DNA of 64,000 nucleotides from Streptomyces sp. NRRL F-5122 (GCF_001507435.1 NZ_LMWH01000237.1:1-64000), one strand, 5' to 3'; numbered from the stretch's first letter, positions 1 to 9,731 are shown. A program made the numbers and translations. Notes: generated from the sequence alone by a model not told the origin.

Positions 1-1
1 C

Positions 2-676
2 CGCCCCACCATCCCCCCCTACGGCCACACCCCCACCCTCCAAGGCCGTGTCATTCCGCTTCGTGTCCCCTACGAGGTCCGGGCCGAAGTCGTTGCCGAC
101 AGTCTGGTGCGGATCATCGCCACCCAGGGCGGGCGGGCCGAAGTCGATCATGTGCGGCCCGGGGAGCGGGTGGATCTGCGGCCGGTGCCGGCCCCGGAGG
201 ATCCCGCCCCGCTCGGTCCCGACGCCGCTCGCTGGGCCCTGTTGTATCCGGCGCCGCACGACCGGCCCCGGATCACCGCCGATCATCTGCTGCAGCGTGA
301 GAGCAACCCTCTCTTCCGCGTCCGGTACGCCCATGCCCGGGCCCGTGCGCTCGGTCGCAACGCCGTGCGGCTCGGGTTCGACGCCGTTCCCGGTGACCTG
401 GCGGACGTGACCGCCGCCGACCCGCTCGTGCGGGCCCTCGCCGAGTATCCGAACGCCCTCACCCAGGCGGCCGCCCACCGTGCGCCCGACCGGCTCGCCC
501 GGCATCTCGTGGCCGTCGCCGATGCCCTGCTCGCCTTTCAGCACACCGTGCTCCCGCTCGGCGACGAGAAACCCTCGGCCGCCCACCGGGCCCGGCTGGC
601 TCTCGCCGTAGCCGCCGGGACGGTGCTGGCCGGCGGCCTGTCCCTGCTCGGCATCAGCGCACCCGACTATCTCTGA
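2..676 (+). CDS. nrtL: ArgS-related anticodon-binding protein NrtL (5' end missing)
   Basis: The reading frame is open from the left edge of the window, so the start and N-terminal part lie outside. What is visible is a C-terminal region of about 224 residues rich in Arg, Ala and Leu. It ends in a helical segment (ALLYPAPHDRP, NPLFRVRYAHARAR, then LLAFQHTVLPLGDE) that resembles the DALR anticodon-binding domain of arginyl-tRNA synthetase. No HIGH or KMSKS catalytic motif is present in the visible part. In actinobacteria an ArgS-like protein of this type, named NrtL, sits directly before lysA, and the position here fits. Its biochemical role is not known to me; tRNA binding is inferred from the fold. 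The lysA start follows 17 bases later, so the two are probably co-transcribed. Confidence 0.7.
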   Translation, partial: RPTIPPYGHTPTLQGRVIPLRVPYEVRAEVVADSLVRIIATQGGRAEVDHVRPGERVDLRPVPAPEDPAPLGPDAARWALLYPAPHDRPRITADHLLQRESNPLFRVRYAHARARALGRNAVRLGFDAVPGDLADVTAADPLVRALAEYPNALTQAAAHRAPDRLARHLVAVADALLAFQHTVLPLGDEKPSAAHRARLALAVAAGTVLAGGLSLLGISAPDYL

Positions 677-693
677 GAGAGCCCAGACCTGTC

Positions 694-2085
694 ATGAGCC
701 GTTCCGCACATCCCGCCGGGCCCCGCCACGCCGACGTCCTGCCCGAGGGCCACTACTCCGCACCGCCCACCGACCTCAACGCCCTCGACCCCAAGGTGTG
801 GGCGCAGACCGTCGGACGCACCACCGACGGCGTGGTCGAGGTCGGGGGGATCGACGTCAAGGCGCTCGCCGAACGGTTCGGGACCCCCGCCTACTTCATC
901 GACGAGGCGGACTTCCGCGCCCGGGCCCGGGCCTGGCGCACCGCCTTCGGGCCCGACGCCGACGTCTTCTACGCGGGGAAGGCGTTCCTGTCCCGGGCCG
1001 TCGTGCGCTGGCTGTACGAGGAAGGGCTGAACCTCGACGTCTGCTCGGGCGGGGAGCTCGCCACGGCCCTGTCGGGCGGGATGCCTGCCGACCGCATCGC
1101 CTTCCACGGCAACAACAAGTCCACCGAGGAGATCACCAGGGCCGTCGAGGCCGGTGTCGGGCGGATCGTGCTCGACTCCTTCCAGGAGATCGTGCGGGTG
1201 GCGCACATCGCCTCGTCGCTCGGCAGGCGGCAGCGCGTCCAGATCCGGGTCACCGTGGGCGTCGAGGCGCACACCCACGAGTTCATCGCCACCGCGCACG
1301 AGGACCAGAAGTTCGGCGTCCCGCTCGCCGGCGGGCAGGCGGCGGAGGCCGTGCGCCGTGCTCTCCAGCTCGACGGGCTCGAGGTCATCGGCATCCACAG
1401 TCACATCGGGTCGCAGATCTTCGACATGTCGGGCTTCGAGGTCGCCGCCCACCGTGTGGTGGGGCTGCTGAAGGACATCCGGGACGAGCACGGCATCGAG
1501 CTGCCCGAGATCGACCTCGGCGGCGGGCTCGGGATCGCGTACACGAGTGACGACGATCCGCGTGAGCCGCACGAGATCGCCAAGGCACTCACCGAGATCG
1601 TCTCGCGCGAGTGCGAGTCCGCCCGTCTGCGGACCCCCCGTATCTCCGTGGAGCCGGGGCGCGCCATCGTCGGGCCCACCGCGTTCACGCTGTACGAGGT
1701 CGGCACCATCAAGCCCCTCGACGGGCTGCGCACCTATGTCTCCGTCGACGGCGGCATGTCGGACAACATCCGCACCGCGCTGTACGACGCCGAGTACAGC
1801 GTCGCCCTCGTCTCGCGCACCTCCGACGCCGAGCCGATGCTGGTGCGTGTGGTCGGCAAGCACTGCGAGAGCGGGGACATCGTGGTGCGGGACGCCTTCC
1901 TGCCCGCCGATCTCGCGCCCGGCGACCTCATCGCCGTGCCCGCCACCGGGGCGTACTGCCGGTCGATGGCCAGCAACTACAACCACGTGCTCCGCCCGCC
2001 CGTCGTCGCCGTGGGCGACGGCGAGGCCCGTGTGATCGTCCGCCGTGAGACGGAGGAGGACCTGCTGCGTCTCGACGTCGGGTGA
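694..2085 (+). CDS. lysA: Diaminopimelate decarboxylase
   Basis: PLP-dependent fold-III decarboxylase that converts meso-diaminopimelate to L-lysine, the last step of lysine synthesis in the cytosol. The protein is 463 residues, normal for actinobacterial LysA. The PLP lysine is K96 in FYAGKAFL. Other landmarks are HSHIGSQ, the phosphate-binding GGGLGIAY, EPGRAIVG and the C-terminal GAYCRSMASNYN, whose Cys and Tyr belong to the active site completed across the dimer. The ATG at 694 is 17 bases after the previous stop, with a GAGAGAG-like stretch before it. It is followed by hom, thrC and thrB, so lysine, methionine and threonine branches of the aspartate pathway are grouped. The long open frame on the opposite strand is a GC-rich shadow. 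Confidence 0.97.
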   Translation: MSRSAHPAGPRHADVLPEGHYSAPPTDLNALDPKVWAQTVGRTTDGVVEVGGIDVKALAERFGTPAYFIDEADFRARARAWRTAFGPDADVFYAGKAFLSRAVVRWLYEEGLNLDVCSGGELATALSGGMPADRIAFHGNNKSTEEITRAVEAGVGRIVLDSFQEIVRVAHIASSLGRRQRVQIRVTVGVEAHTHEFIATAHEDQKFGVPLAGGQAAEAVRRALQLDGLEVIGIHSHIGSQIFDMSGFEVAAHRVVGLLKDIRDEHGIELPEIDLGGGLGIAYTSDDDPREPHEIAKALTEIVSRECESARLRTPRISVEPGRAIVGPTAFTLYEVGTIKPLDGLRTYVSVDGGMSDNIRTALYDAEYSVALVSRTSDAEPMLVRVVGKHCESGDIVVRDAFLPADLAPGDLIAVPATGAYCRSMASNYNHVLRPPVVAVGDGEARVIVRRETEEDLLRLDVG

Positions 2086-2120
2086 CCGCCCGGACACCCT
2101 CCCGGGGGCCGCAGCTCCGG

Positions 2121-2134
2121 CGGAAGATCTTCCG
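2121..2134. promoter_or_regulatory. 14-bp perfect palindrome between lysA and hom
   Basis: The sequence CGGAAGATCTTCCG is a perfect palindrome about 120 bases upstream of the hom start, in the 167-base gap after lysA. It has no loop, so it fits a protein-binding site better than a terminator. A second short palindrome (GACGTC) lies near 2161. No regulator can be named from the sequence. Confidence 0.35.
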
Positions 2135-2252
2135 GTCGTCCGCCGCCGACAAATGAAATAGACGTCTCACGATTCGGACAAAGGGCTGAAAGCGCCGTCC
2201 GGTGAGTGAGACTGGGTCAACCGTAGACCGCATGAGGAAACGAGGTCGCATG

Positions 2253-3599
2253 ATGCGTACGCGTCCGCTGAAGGTGGCGCTGCTGGGCTGTGGGGTTGTC
2301 GGCTCAGAGGTTGCGCGCATCATGACGACGCACGCCGACGATCTCGCCGCGAGGATCGGGGCCCCCGTGGAGCTGGCGGGGGTCGCCGTCCGCCGGCCGT
2401 CCAAAGTGCGGCAGGGCATTCCCGCCGAACTCGTCACCACCGATGCCACCGCCCTGGTCAAACGCGGGGACATCGACGTGGTGGTGGAGGTCATCGGGGG
2501 GATCGAGCCCGCCCGCACGCTGATCACCACGGCCTTCGAGCACGGCGCGTCGGTCGTCTCGGCCAACAAGGCGCTCGTCGCCCAGGATGGTGCCGCTCTG
2601 CACGCCGCGGCGGAGGAGCACGGACGCGACCTGTACTACGAGGCCGCCGTCGCCGGTGCCATCCCGTTGATCCGCCCGCTGCGCGAGTCGCTCGCCGGTG
2701 ACAAGGTCAACCGGGTGCTGGGGATCGTCAACGGGACGACGAACTTCATCCTCGACAAGATGGACTCGACGGGGGCCGGATATCAGGAGGCCCTCGACGA
2801 GGCCACCGCCCTCGGATACGCGGAGGCCGACCCGACCGCCGACGTCGAGGGGTTCGACGCGGCCGCCAAGGCCGCCATTCTCGCCGGGATCGCCTTCCAC
2901 ACGCGCGTGCGCCTCGACGACGTCTACCGCGAGGGAATGACGGAGGTCACGGCCGCGGACTTCGCCTCGGCGAAGAAGATGGGCTGCACCATCAAGCTGC
3001 TCGCCATCTGCGAGCGCGCCGCCGACGGGGGATCGGTCACCGCGCGTGTGCACCCCGCGATGATTCCGCTGGCCCATCCGCTCGCGTCGGTGCGCGGCGC
3101 CTACAACGCCGTGTTCGTCGAGTCGGACGCCGCGGGCCGGCTGATGTTCTACGGCCCCGGTGCCGGCGGTGCGCCGACGGCCTCCGCCGTACTCGGCGAC
3201 CTCGTCGCCGTGTGCCGCAACCGGCTCAGCGGGGCCACCGGGCCCGGCGAGTCCGCCTACGCGGCTCTGCCCGTGTCCCCGATGGGCGATGTCGTCACGC
3301 GCTATCACATCAGCCTCGACGTCGCCGACAAACCGGGTGTTCTCGCTCAGGTCGCGACCGTTTTCGCCGAGCACGACGTCTCGATCGACACGGTTCGCCA
3401 GCAGAGCAGGAGCCAGGGCGGCGGCGACGCGGCCGCCGCCGAGCAGGGCGGATCCGGGCGACGGGAGGGCGGGGAGGCCTCGCTCGTCGTCGTCACCCAT
3501 CGTGCGTCCGACGCGTCCCTGGCCGGGACCGTCGAGGCGCTGCGCAGCCTCGACACCGTGCGGGGTGTCGCCAGCATCATGCGGGTTGAAGGAGAGTAG
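2253..3599 (+). CDS. hom: Homoserine dehydrogenase
   Basis: NAD(P)-dependent reduction of aspartate-4-semialdehyde to homoserine, the branch to threonine and methionine. The N-terminus carries the Rossmann motif LLGCGVVGSEV, followed by the catalytic domain (SANKALVA, VNGTTNFIL, GYAEADPTADVEG with the substrate-binding acids). A C-terminal ACT domain beginning near DVADKPGVLAQVATVF indicates allosteric feedback, usually by threonine. A Gly/Ala/Gln-rich loop (SRSQGGGDAAAAEQGG) interrupts the ACT domain. I place the start at ATG 2253, giving 448 residues, because GAGG lies 7 bases before it and homology begins here. ATG 2250 and the upstream GTG 2202 are alternatives. The thrC start follows after 6 bases. 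Confidence 0.95.
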   Translation: MRTRPLKVALLGCGVVGSEVARIMTTHADDLAARIGAPVELAGVAVRRPSKVRQGIPAELVTTDATALVKRGDIDVVVEVIGGIEPARTLITTAFEHGASVVSANKALVAQDGAALHAAAEEHGRDLYYEAAVAGAIPLIRPLRESLAGDKVNRVLGIVNGTTNFILDKMDSTGAGYQEALDEATALGYAEADPTADVEGFDAAAKAAILAGIAFHTRVRLDDVYREGMTEVTAADFASAKKMGCTIKLLAICERAADGGSVTARVHPAMIPLAHPLASVRGAYNAVFVESDAAGRLMFYGPGAGGAPTASAVLGDLVAVCRNRLSGATGPGESAYAALPVSPMGDVVTRYHISLDVADKPGVLAQVATVFAEHDVSIDTVRQQSRSQGGGDAAAAEQGGSGRREGGEASLVVVTHRASDASLAGTVEALRSLDTVRGVASIMRVEGE

Positions 3600-3605
3600 T
3601 CAGCA

Positions 3606-4664
3606 ATGACCCACCAGTGGCGCGGAATCATCGAGGAGTACCGGGACAGGCTGCCGGTGTCCGACAGTACGCCCGTCGTGACGCTCCGTGAGGGCGGCAC
3701 CCCGCTCGTGCCCGCGCAGGTGCTCTCCGAGCGCACCGGCTGCGAGGTCCACCTCAAGGTGGAGGGTGCGAACCCCACCGGGTCCTTCAAGGACCGCGGT
3801 ATGACGATGGCCATCAGCAAGGCCAAGGAGGAGGGCGCCAAGGCGGTCATCTGCGCCTCCACCGGGAACACCTCCGCCTCGGCCGCCGCCTACGCCGTGC
3901 GCGCCCAGATGGTGTCGGCCGTGCTCGTGCCCCGGGGCAAGATCGCGCTGGGCAAGATGGGCCAGGCCCTGGTGCACGGCGCGAAGATCCTCCAAGTGGA
4001 CGGCAACTTCGACGACTGCCTCACCCTCGCCCGGGCGCTGTCCGACAACTATCCGGTCGCGCTGGTCAATTCCGTCAACCCGGTGCGTATCGAGGGCCAG
4101 AAGACGGCGGCCTTCGAGATCGTCGACATGCTCGGCGACGCACCCGACATCCACGTCCTGCCGGTCGGCAACGCGGGCAACATCACGGCCTACTGGAAGG
4201 GCTACAAGGAGTACGCCGCGGACGGCGTCGCCCGGCGGACCCCGCGCATGTGGGGTTTCCAGGCCTCCGGCTCGGCCCCGATCGTGCGCGGCGAGGTCGT
4301 GAAGGACCCCTCGACCATCGCCACCGCGATCCGCATCGGCAACCCGGCGTCCTGGAAGTACGCCCTGGCGGCGAGGGACGAATCGGGCGGGTTCATCGAT
4401 GAGGTGACGGACCGTGAGATTCTGCGCGCCTACCGTCTGTTGGCCGCGCAGGAGGGCGTCTTCGTGGAGCCCGCCTCCGCCGCGTCCGTCGCCGGTCTGC
4501 TGAAGGCCGTCGAGCGGGGTGAGGTCGACCCCGGCCAGCGGATCGTGTGCACCGTCACCGGAAACGGCCTCAAGGACCCCGACTGGGCCGTCGCGGGCGC
4601 CCCGCAGCCGGTCACGGTCCCGGTCGACGCGGCGGCGGCGGCCGAACGGCTCGGGCTTGCTTAA
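3606..4664 (+). CDS. thrC: Threonine synthase
   Basis: PLP enzyme converting O-phosphohomoserine to L-threonine. The protein is 352 residues, the short actinobacterial type without the long N-terminal domain of enteric ThrC. The PLP lysine is K62 in [10 protein letters not shown]. The phosphate-binding loop is the glycine-rich segment VGNAGNIT, and a second Gly-rich motif TVTGNGLKD is near the C-terminus. Start ATG 3606 has a clear ribosome site (GAAGGAGAG) overlapping the end of hom, so translation is probably coupled. Unlike many operons, 245 bases separate it from thrB. Confidence 0.96.
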   Translation: MTHQWRGIIEEYRDRLPVSDSTPVVTLREGGTPLVPAQVLSERTGCEVHLKVEGANPTGSFKDRGMTMAISKAKEEGAKAVICASTGNTSASAAAYAVRAQMVSAVLVPRGKIALGKMGQALVHGAKILQVDGNFDDCLTLARALSDNYPVALVNSVNPVRIEGQKTAAFEIVDMLGDAPDIHVLPVGNAGNITAYWKGYKEYAADGVARRTPRMWGFQASGSAPIVRGEVVKDPSTIATAIRIGNPASWKYALAARDESGGFIDEVTDREILRAYRLLAAQEGVFVEPASAASVAGLLKAVERGEVDPGQRIVCTVTGNGLKDPDWAVAGAPQPVTVPVDAAAAAERLGLA

Positions 4665-4909
4665 CGCGGGCGCCGCCGGGGGATAACCCTGATGGCATCC
4701 GGCAGAGGGGGCACAGGGGGCTTGCGACACGCATCGTGCGCCTCCCGTGCGCCCTATGTCGCCACAGAACCTTCCTTCGATAGGCTGTACCGAACCCGCC
4801 CGCCGCATATGCCGCGGTACCGCGTCGTCCCTGCGGCCCGGCCCCCGGGTTTCCCGTACGCCTCGAAAGTCACTCGACCATCACGCAGCTCAAGGAGAGT
4901 CATCGAGCG

Positions 4910-5827
4910 ATGGCCGGTCCAGCGTTCCGCGCCGCCGCCGTCCGGGTGCGCGTCCCCGCCACCAGCGCCAACCTCGGCCCGGGCTTCGACGCCCTTGGCC
5001 TGGCGCTGGGGCTGTACGACGACGTCGTCGTCCGAGTGGCCGACTCCGGGCTGCACATCGACATCGCGGGCGAGGGCAGCGAGACGCTTCCGCGCGACGA
5101 GGGCCATCTCCTCGTACGGTCCCTGCGCGCCGCCTTCGACGCCCTAGGCGGACAGCCGCGCGGCCTGGAGATCGTCTGCGCCAACCGCATTCCGCACGGT
5201 CGTGGCCTCGGCTCCTCCTCCGCCGCCATCTGCGCCGGCATCGTCGCCGCCCGCGCCGTGACCATAGGCGCGGACAGCCGGCTCGACGACGTCGCACTGC
5301 TGGAGCTCGCCACCGAGATCGAGGGTCATCCGGACAACGTCGCGGCCTGTCTCCTCGGCGGATTCACACTTTCCTGGATGGAGCGCGGCTCCGCCCGTGC
5401 GATCCGCATGGACCCCGTCGATTCCGTCGTTCCGGTGGTTTTCGTGCCCGGAAAGCCGGTGCTGACTCAGACGGCGCGCGGACTGCTCCCGCGCACCGTG
5501 CCGCACGTCGACGCAGCGGCGAACGCGGGCCGCGCCGCACTGCTCGTCGAGGCGCTGACCAGGCGTCCCGAGCTGCTGCTGCCCGCCACGGAAGACCGTC
5601 TCCACCAGGAGTACCGCGCCCCGGCGATGCCGGAGAGCGCGGCGCTGGTGGAACGGCTGCGGGCGGACGGGATCCCCGCGGTGATCTCCGGCGCGGGACC
5701 CACCGTCCTCGCGCTGGCCGACGGCGCGAGCGCCGACAAGGTGGCCGATCTGGCGGGCGAGGGCTGGGCCGCCAATCGGCTGGAGCTGGACAGCCAGGGA
5801 GCGAGCGTGCTGCCGCTTGCGTCCTGA
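4910..5827 (+). CDS. thrB: Homoserine kinase
   Basis: GHMP-family kinase that phosphorylates homoserine to O-phosphohomoserine, the substrate of the adjacent threonine synthase. The protein has 305 residues. It shows the N-terminal PATSANLGPGFDALGLAL motif and the ATP-binding GRGLGSSSAA loop at residues 97-105, then the C-terminal SGAGPTVLAL glycine motif. ATG 4910 is preceded by AAGGAGAG at good spacing. The 245-base gap after thrC may hold its own promoter; I see no strong terminator there. The following gene is rho, 408 bases downstream. Confidence 0.96.
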   Translation: MAGPAFRAAAVRVRVPATSANLGPGFDALGLALGLYDDVVVRVADSGLHIDIAGEGSETLPRDEGHLLVRSLRAAFDALGGQPRGLEIVCANRIPHGRGLGSSSAAICAGIVAARAVTIGADSRLDDVALLELATEIEGHPDNVAACLLGGFTLSWMERGSARAIRMDPVDSVVPVVFVPGKPVLTQTARGLLPRTVPHVDAAANAGRAALLVEALTRRPELLLPATEDRLHQEYRAPAMPESAALVERLRADGIPAVISGAGPTVLALADGASADKVADLAGEGWAANRLELDSQGASVLPLAS

Positions 5828-6235
5828 CACACGGTTGCCGGATTTCGAGAGGGGGAATGTTTGTTGGATCCGGTAGTGTTAACCTCAAGTCTGCACCCCA
5901 CCCCGCCATGGCAAGGTGCATCGTGTCCCCGTCCGGGACAACCATTCTTCCGGGAGCCTCCCAAGCCGCACTGTGTTCCGTACCGCGTACGTGAGCAGTA
6001 CGTCGTACGCGGACACTGAGCGGGTTGCCGAGCACGCTCCGGAATCGGCGTCACCGAGCCGAGTGACACAAATCCGAGTGCCACGCCTTCGGGAAGCGCC
6101 AATCATCAGATATCTCTTCCGCCGTTTTGGCGGACCACCGCCCCGGCACGGTCCACACAGACGGGATCGAAGCCGGACAGCACAACCGGTCGCCGAGCCA
6201 GACAGGCCGACGTCCGCTCCAGGGAAGGACCCTTC
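5828..6235 (+). promoter_or_regulatory. Long intergenic leader upstream of rho
   Basis: This 408-base stretch has no convincing gene. A possible -10 box TAGTGT lies at 5874-5879, shortly after thrB, but no well-spaced -35 is evident. If transcription starts nearby, the rho mRNA would have an untranslated leader of about 350 bases. A region near 5990-6030 is rich in repeated GTACG words that could fold. Long leaders on rho genes are commonly used for Rho-dependent autogenous attenuation, so that is a reasonable inference here. The SD GGGAAGG lies at 6222-6228 just before the start. Confidence 0.4.
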
Positions 6236-8179
6236 GTGAGCGACACCACCGATCTGATGGGCGCACGTGTCGACGAGACCGCTGCCGCGCCCGCCACGGA
6301 CGCCTCTGCGCCTGCCACCGGTGCCGGCTCCCGGCGGCGCCGCGGTACCGGCCTCGAGGGCATGGTGCTGGCCGAGCTGCAGCAGGTCGCATCCGGCCTC
6401 GGCATCAGGGGCACGGCGCGCATGCGCAAGAGCCAGCTGATCGAGGTCATCAAGGAGGCGCAGGCCGGAGGCGCCCCGGCCAAGGCCGAGGCGGCCACCG
6501 AGGCCAAGCCCAAGCGCCGGGCCACCTCCAGGACCCGCACCGGCGACGAGGCCGCGGCCGAACCGCAGGCGGAGAAGGCCTCCGAGCAGTCCGCCGCGCA
6601 GCAGATCGAGATTCCCGGCCAGGGAGCCGGTGACGAGGCCCAGGGCGAGCGCCGTCGGCGTCGCGCCACCGCCGAGGCGGGCAGCCCCGAGACGGTCGCC
6701 GCCGAGGCGAAGAGCGAGTCGAAGGTCGAGACGTCGGCGCAGGGCGACGGCAGGGCCGACGGCGGCGATGGCGAGGGCCGCCGCCGTGACCGCCGCGAGC
6801 GCGGGCGTGACCGCGACCGTGACCGCCGCGGCAAGGGCGACGACCAGCAGCAGGGCCAGGGCGGCCAGCAGCGTCAGCAGCAGAGCCAGCAGCAGCAGGG
6901 CGGCGGCCGTCAGGACCGGACGCAGCAGCAGGACGACGACGACTTCGAGGGCGGCCGCCGTGGCCGTCGTGGTCGCTACCGCGACCGCCGTGGCCGTCGC
7001 GGCCGCGACGACATCGCCGCCGAGCCGCAGTTGGCCGAGGACGACGTCCTGATCCCCGTTGCCGGCATCCTGGACATCCTCGACAACTACGCCTTCATCC
7101 GTACCTCGGGCTATCTGCCGGGTCCGAACGACGTGTACGTCTCCCTCGCCCAGGTCCGCAAGAACGGTCTGCGCAAGGGCGACCACATCACCGGCGCGGT
7201 CCGGCAGCCGAAGGAGGGCGAGCGGCGCGAGAAGTTCAACGCGCTCGTCCGGCTGGACTCCGTCAACGGCATGGCGCCCGAACACGGCCGTGGCCGCCCG
7301 GAGTTCAACAAGCTCACCCCGCTGTACCCGCAGGACAGGCTCCGCCTGGAGACCGACCCGGGCGTGCTGACCACCCGGATCATCGACCTGGTGTCGCCGA
7401 TCGGCAAGGGCCAGCGCGGTCTGATCGTGGCCCCGCCGAAGACCGGCAAGACCATGATCATGCAGGCGATCGCCAACGCGATCACCCACAACAACCCCGA
7501 GTGCCACCTGATGGTCGTCCTTGTCGACGAGCGTCCGGAAGAGGTCACCGACATGCAGCGGTCGGTCAAGGGCGAGGTCATCTCCTCGACCTTCGACCGT
7601 CCGGCCGAGGACCACACCACGGTCGCCGAGCTCGCCATCGAGCGGGCCAAGCGCCTGGTGGAGCTGGGCCACGACGTCGTCGTGCTGCTCGACTCGATCA
7701 CCCGTCTGGGCCGTGCGTACAACCTGGCGGCTCCGGCCTCCGGCCGCATCCTGTCCGGTGGTGTCGACTCCACGGCCCTCTACCCGCCGAAGCGCTTCTT
7801 CGGCGCGGCCCGGAACATCGAGGACGGCGGTTCGCTGACCATCCTCGCCACCGCCCTGGTGGACACCGGGTCCCGCATGGACGAGGTGATCTTCGAGGAG
7901 TTCAAGGGCACCGGCAACATGGAGCTCAAGCTCGACCGGAAGCTCGCCGACAAGCGCATCTTCCCGGCGGTGGACGTCGACGCGTCCGGCACCCGCAAGG
8001 AGGAGATCCTGCTCGGCAACGAGGAGCTCGCCATCGTGTGGAAGCTGCGCCGGGTGCTGCACGCGCTCGACCAACAGCAGGCGATCGAACTGCTCCTCGA
8101 CAAGATGAAGCAGACGAAGTCGAACATCGAGTTCCTGATGCAGATCCAGAAGACGACGCCCACGCCGAACGGCGACTGA
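6236..8179 (+). CDS. rho: Transcription termination factor Rho with extended low-complexity N-terminus
   Basis: Hexameric RNA-dependent ATPase that terminates transcription. It has 647 residues against roughly 420 for E. coli Rho. Starting from GTG 6236 (SD GGGAAGG) there is a Rho N-terminal helix domain ([18 protein letters not shown]...[11 protein letters not shown], about residues 40-80). An insertion of about 190 residues follows, rich in Arg, Asp, Gly and Gln. It includes repeated RDR/RRGRRG words and a Gln tract around residues 200-235. Then come the RNA-binding cold-shock-like domain ([12 protein letters not shown]...[18 protein letters not shown]) and the RecA-like motor. Walker A is APPKTGKT with K405, and Walker B is [11 protein letters not shown]. 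The QDRLRLE and [11 protein letters not shown] motifs are also intact. A strong terminator hairpin follows. Confidence 0.97.
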   Translation: MSDTTDLMGARVDETAAAPATDASAPATGAGSRRRRGTGLEGMVLAELQQVASGLGIRGTARMRKSQLIEVIKEAQAGGAPAKAEAATEAKPKRRATSRTRTGDEAAAEPQAEKASEQSAAQQIEIPGQGAGDEAQGERRRRRATAEAGSPETVAAEAKSESKVETSAQGDGRADGGDGEGRRRDRRERGRDRDRDRRGKGDDQQQGQGGQQRQQQSQQQQGGGRQDRTQQQDDDDFEGGRRGRRGRYRDRRGRRGRDDIAAEPQLAEDDVLIPVAGILDILDNYAFIRTSGYLPGPNDVYVSLAQVRKNGLRKGDHITGAVRQPKEGERREKFNALVRLDSVNGMAPEHGRGRPEFNKLTPLYPQDRLRLETDPGVLTTRIIDLVSPIGKGQRGLIVAPPKTGKTMIMQAIANAITHNNPECHLMVVLVDERPEEVTDMQRSVKGEVISSTFDRPAEDHTTVAELAIERAKRLVELGHDVVVLLDSITRLGRAYNLAAPASGRILSGGVDSTALYPPKRFFGAARNIEDGGSLTILATALVDTGSRMDEVIFEEFKGTGNMELKLDRKLADKRIFPAVDVDASGTRKEEILLGNEELAIVWKLRRVLHALDQQQAIELLLDKMKQTKSNIEFLMQIQKTTPTPNGD

Positions 8180-8195
8180 GCCCGTCCGAAGGCCC

Positions 8196-8232
8196 GAGGG
8201 CCGCCCCGTCGCACGGCGACGGGGCGGCCCTC
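8196..8232 (+). terminator. Terminator hairpin after rho
   Basis: A perfect 17-bp stem (GAGGGCCGCCCCGTCGC pairing with its complement) encloses a 3-base loop, 16 bases after the rho stop. There is no long T tract, as is usual for Streptomyces terminators. Confidence 0.85.
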
Positions 8233-8591
8233 TGCGTTGTCCGGACCCGGGTGCCTCCATGTGCTCTCGAACGAGACGTTCGCCACAAGAATCAGTGTCG
8301 GTACCGTTTTCCGGTACTACGCCCTCACCGGGTGAAACCGCAGGTGAGCGCCGTTCGACACCATGATCGGATAACAGTCTGTGATCGTACGTCCACGATA
8401 TGGCCACGGTGCGTCGTGCAACCCTGGCTCCGGTTCCTCCGTCTGACCGGACGGAGCGACCGTCGGAGTGACGGGGATCCCGCACGGTCCCCCCGGCTCG
8501 ACGCAGCCGAACGCTCCGGGGAGGTTCGCCACTGACCAGGCGTGACCCTGAATACAAGGGGTACCCGACCGGGACGAGAACTGAGGAGCAC
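8233..8591 (+). promoter_or_regulatory. Intergenic region before the LCP gene
   Basis: This 359-base gap contains no supportable gene. It holds a small inverted repeat near 8299-8320 (GGTACCG...CCGGTACT) and, just before the gene, the SD GAGGAG at 8582-8587. A promoter is expected here because the rho terminator lies upstream, but I cannot pick a -35/-10 pair with confidence. Confidence 0.35.
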
Positions 8592-9731
8592 ATGCCTGCC
8601 GAGAGCACGCCGGACGCCGGCATAGCCGACGAGACCGTGACGCCCGGGCCGCGACGCCGGGCCAAGGGCCGCCGCCGCAAGCCCCGGGGCAAGGGACGCC
8701 GGGCTCTCGTCGTCATGGCCTGGACCGCCGCGGGCATCGTCGTCCTCGGCGGCACCGGTGTCGGGTACCTGTACTTCAAGCTCAACGGCAACATCAAGAG
8801 TGTCGACATCAACCAGGCACTCGGCACCGACCGGCCCGCGAAGGTCGACAACGGCTCCGAGAACATCCTGGTCCTGGGCTCGGACACCCGTTCCGGCAGC
8901 AACAGGACGCTGGGCGGGGGGACCGACGACGGCAGCGCCCGCTCCGACACGGCGATGATCGTGCACGTCTACAAGGGCCACAAGAAGGCCAGCGTGGTCT
9001 CCGTCCCGCGCGACACGCTCGTGGACCGACCGGAGTGCACCGACAGCAAGGGGAACGCGCAGCCCGCGGCCCGGAGCGTCATGTTCAACTCGGCGTACTC
9101 CACCGGAGGCGCCACGTGCGCCGTGAAGACCGTCGAGTCGATCACCGGTATCCGCATGGACCACTACGTCGAGGTGGACTTCGCCGGATTCCAGAAGCTG
9201 ATAGACGACCTCGGCGGCGTCCAGGTGACCACCACCAAGGCCATCGACGACCGGGAGAGCCACCTCGCGCTCCCGGCCGGCACACACACCCTCGACGGCC
9301 GGCAGGCGCTCGGCCTGGTCCGTACCCGGCACGGCGTGGGCGACGGCTCCGACCTGGGCCGCATCCAGCTCCAGCAGGCCTTCGTCAAGGCGCTGGTCGA
9401 CCAGGTCAAGCAGATCGGCATCCTGTCCAGCCCGACGAAGCTGGTGGACCTGGCCGACACCGCGACCAAGGCGGTCACCACCGACTCCGACCTGGCCTCG
9501 GTCAAGGCCCTGGCGTCCTTCGCCAACGGGCTGAAGGGCATCAGCTCCTCCCACATGAACATGGTGACGATGCCGGTCCAGTACGACCCGGCGAACCCCA
9601 ACCGGGTCCTGACCGACAAGTCCAAGGCCCGCCTGATCTGGAGTGCGCTGGAGAACGACAAGCCGATCCCGGCGAAGGCGACGCAGGGCACGGCGACGGG
9701 CGAGGCCAAGGGCGTCGTGGCGTCGTCCTGA
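8592..9731 (+). CDS. LytR-CpsA-Psr (LCP) family cell-wall glycopolymer ligase
   Basis: LCP enzymes transfer lipid-linked wall glycopolymers such as teichoic acids onto peptidoglycan outside the membrane. The 379-residue protein has a basic cytosolic N-terminus (RRRKPRGKGRR) and one membrane segment around residues 38-60 (ALVVMAWTAAGIVVLGGTG). The extracellular LCP domain follows, with NILVLGSDTR, SDTAMIVHV and the signature VSVPRDTLV that carries conserved Arg and Asp. Further conserved parts are MDHYVEVDFAGFQKLIDDLG and GLVRTRHGVGDGSDLGRI. ATG 8592 has SD GAGGAG. It stands between rho and rpmE, an insertion relative to the order I recall in mycobacteria. The WecA-type enzyme 5 kb downstream would begin synthesis of such polymers. 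Confidence 0.92.
   Translation: MPAESTPDAGIADETVTPGPRRRAKGRRRKPRGKGRRALVVMAWTAAGIVVLGGTGVGYLYFKLNGNIKSVDINQALGTDRPAKVDNGSENILVLGSDTRSGSNRTLGGGTDDGSARSDTAMIVHVYKGHKKASVVSVPRDTLVDRPECTDSKGNAQPAARSVMFNSAYSTGGATCAVKTVESITGIRMDHYVEVDFAGFQKLIDDLGGVQVTTTKAIDDRESHLALPAGTHTLDGRQALGLVRTRHGVGDGSDLGRIQLQQAFVKALVDQVKQIGILSSPTKLVDLADTATKAVTTDSDLASVKALASFANGLKGISSSHMNMVTMPVQYDPANPNRVLTDKSKARLIWSALENDKPIPAKATQGTATGEAKGVVASS

Noticed and set aside
667..2097. Long open frame antisense to lysA
   Set aside because: No family motifs and a His/Val/Asp/Gly composition typical of the complement of a GC-rich gene; lysA on the other strand is unmistakable.
5885..8950. 1021-codon minus-strand frame opposite rho
   Set aside because: Shadow of rho produced by codon bias; Leu/Ala/Val runs match the complement of the Arg/Gln-rich insertion.
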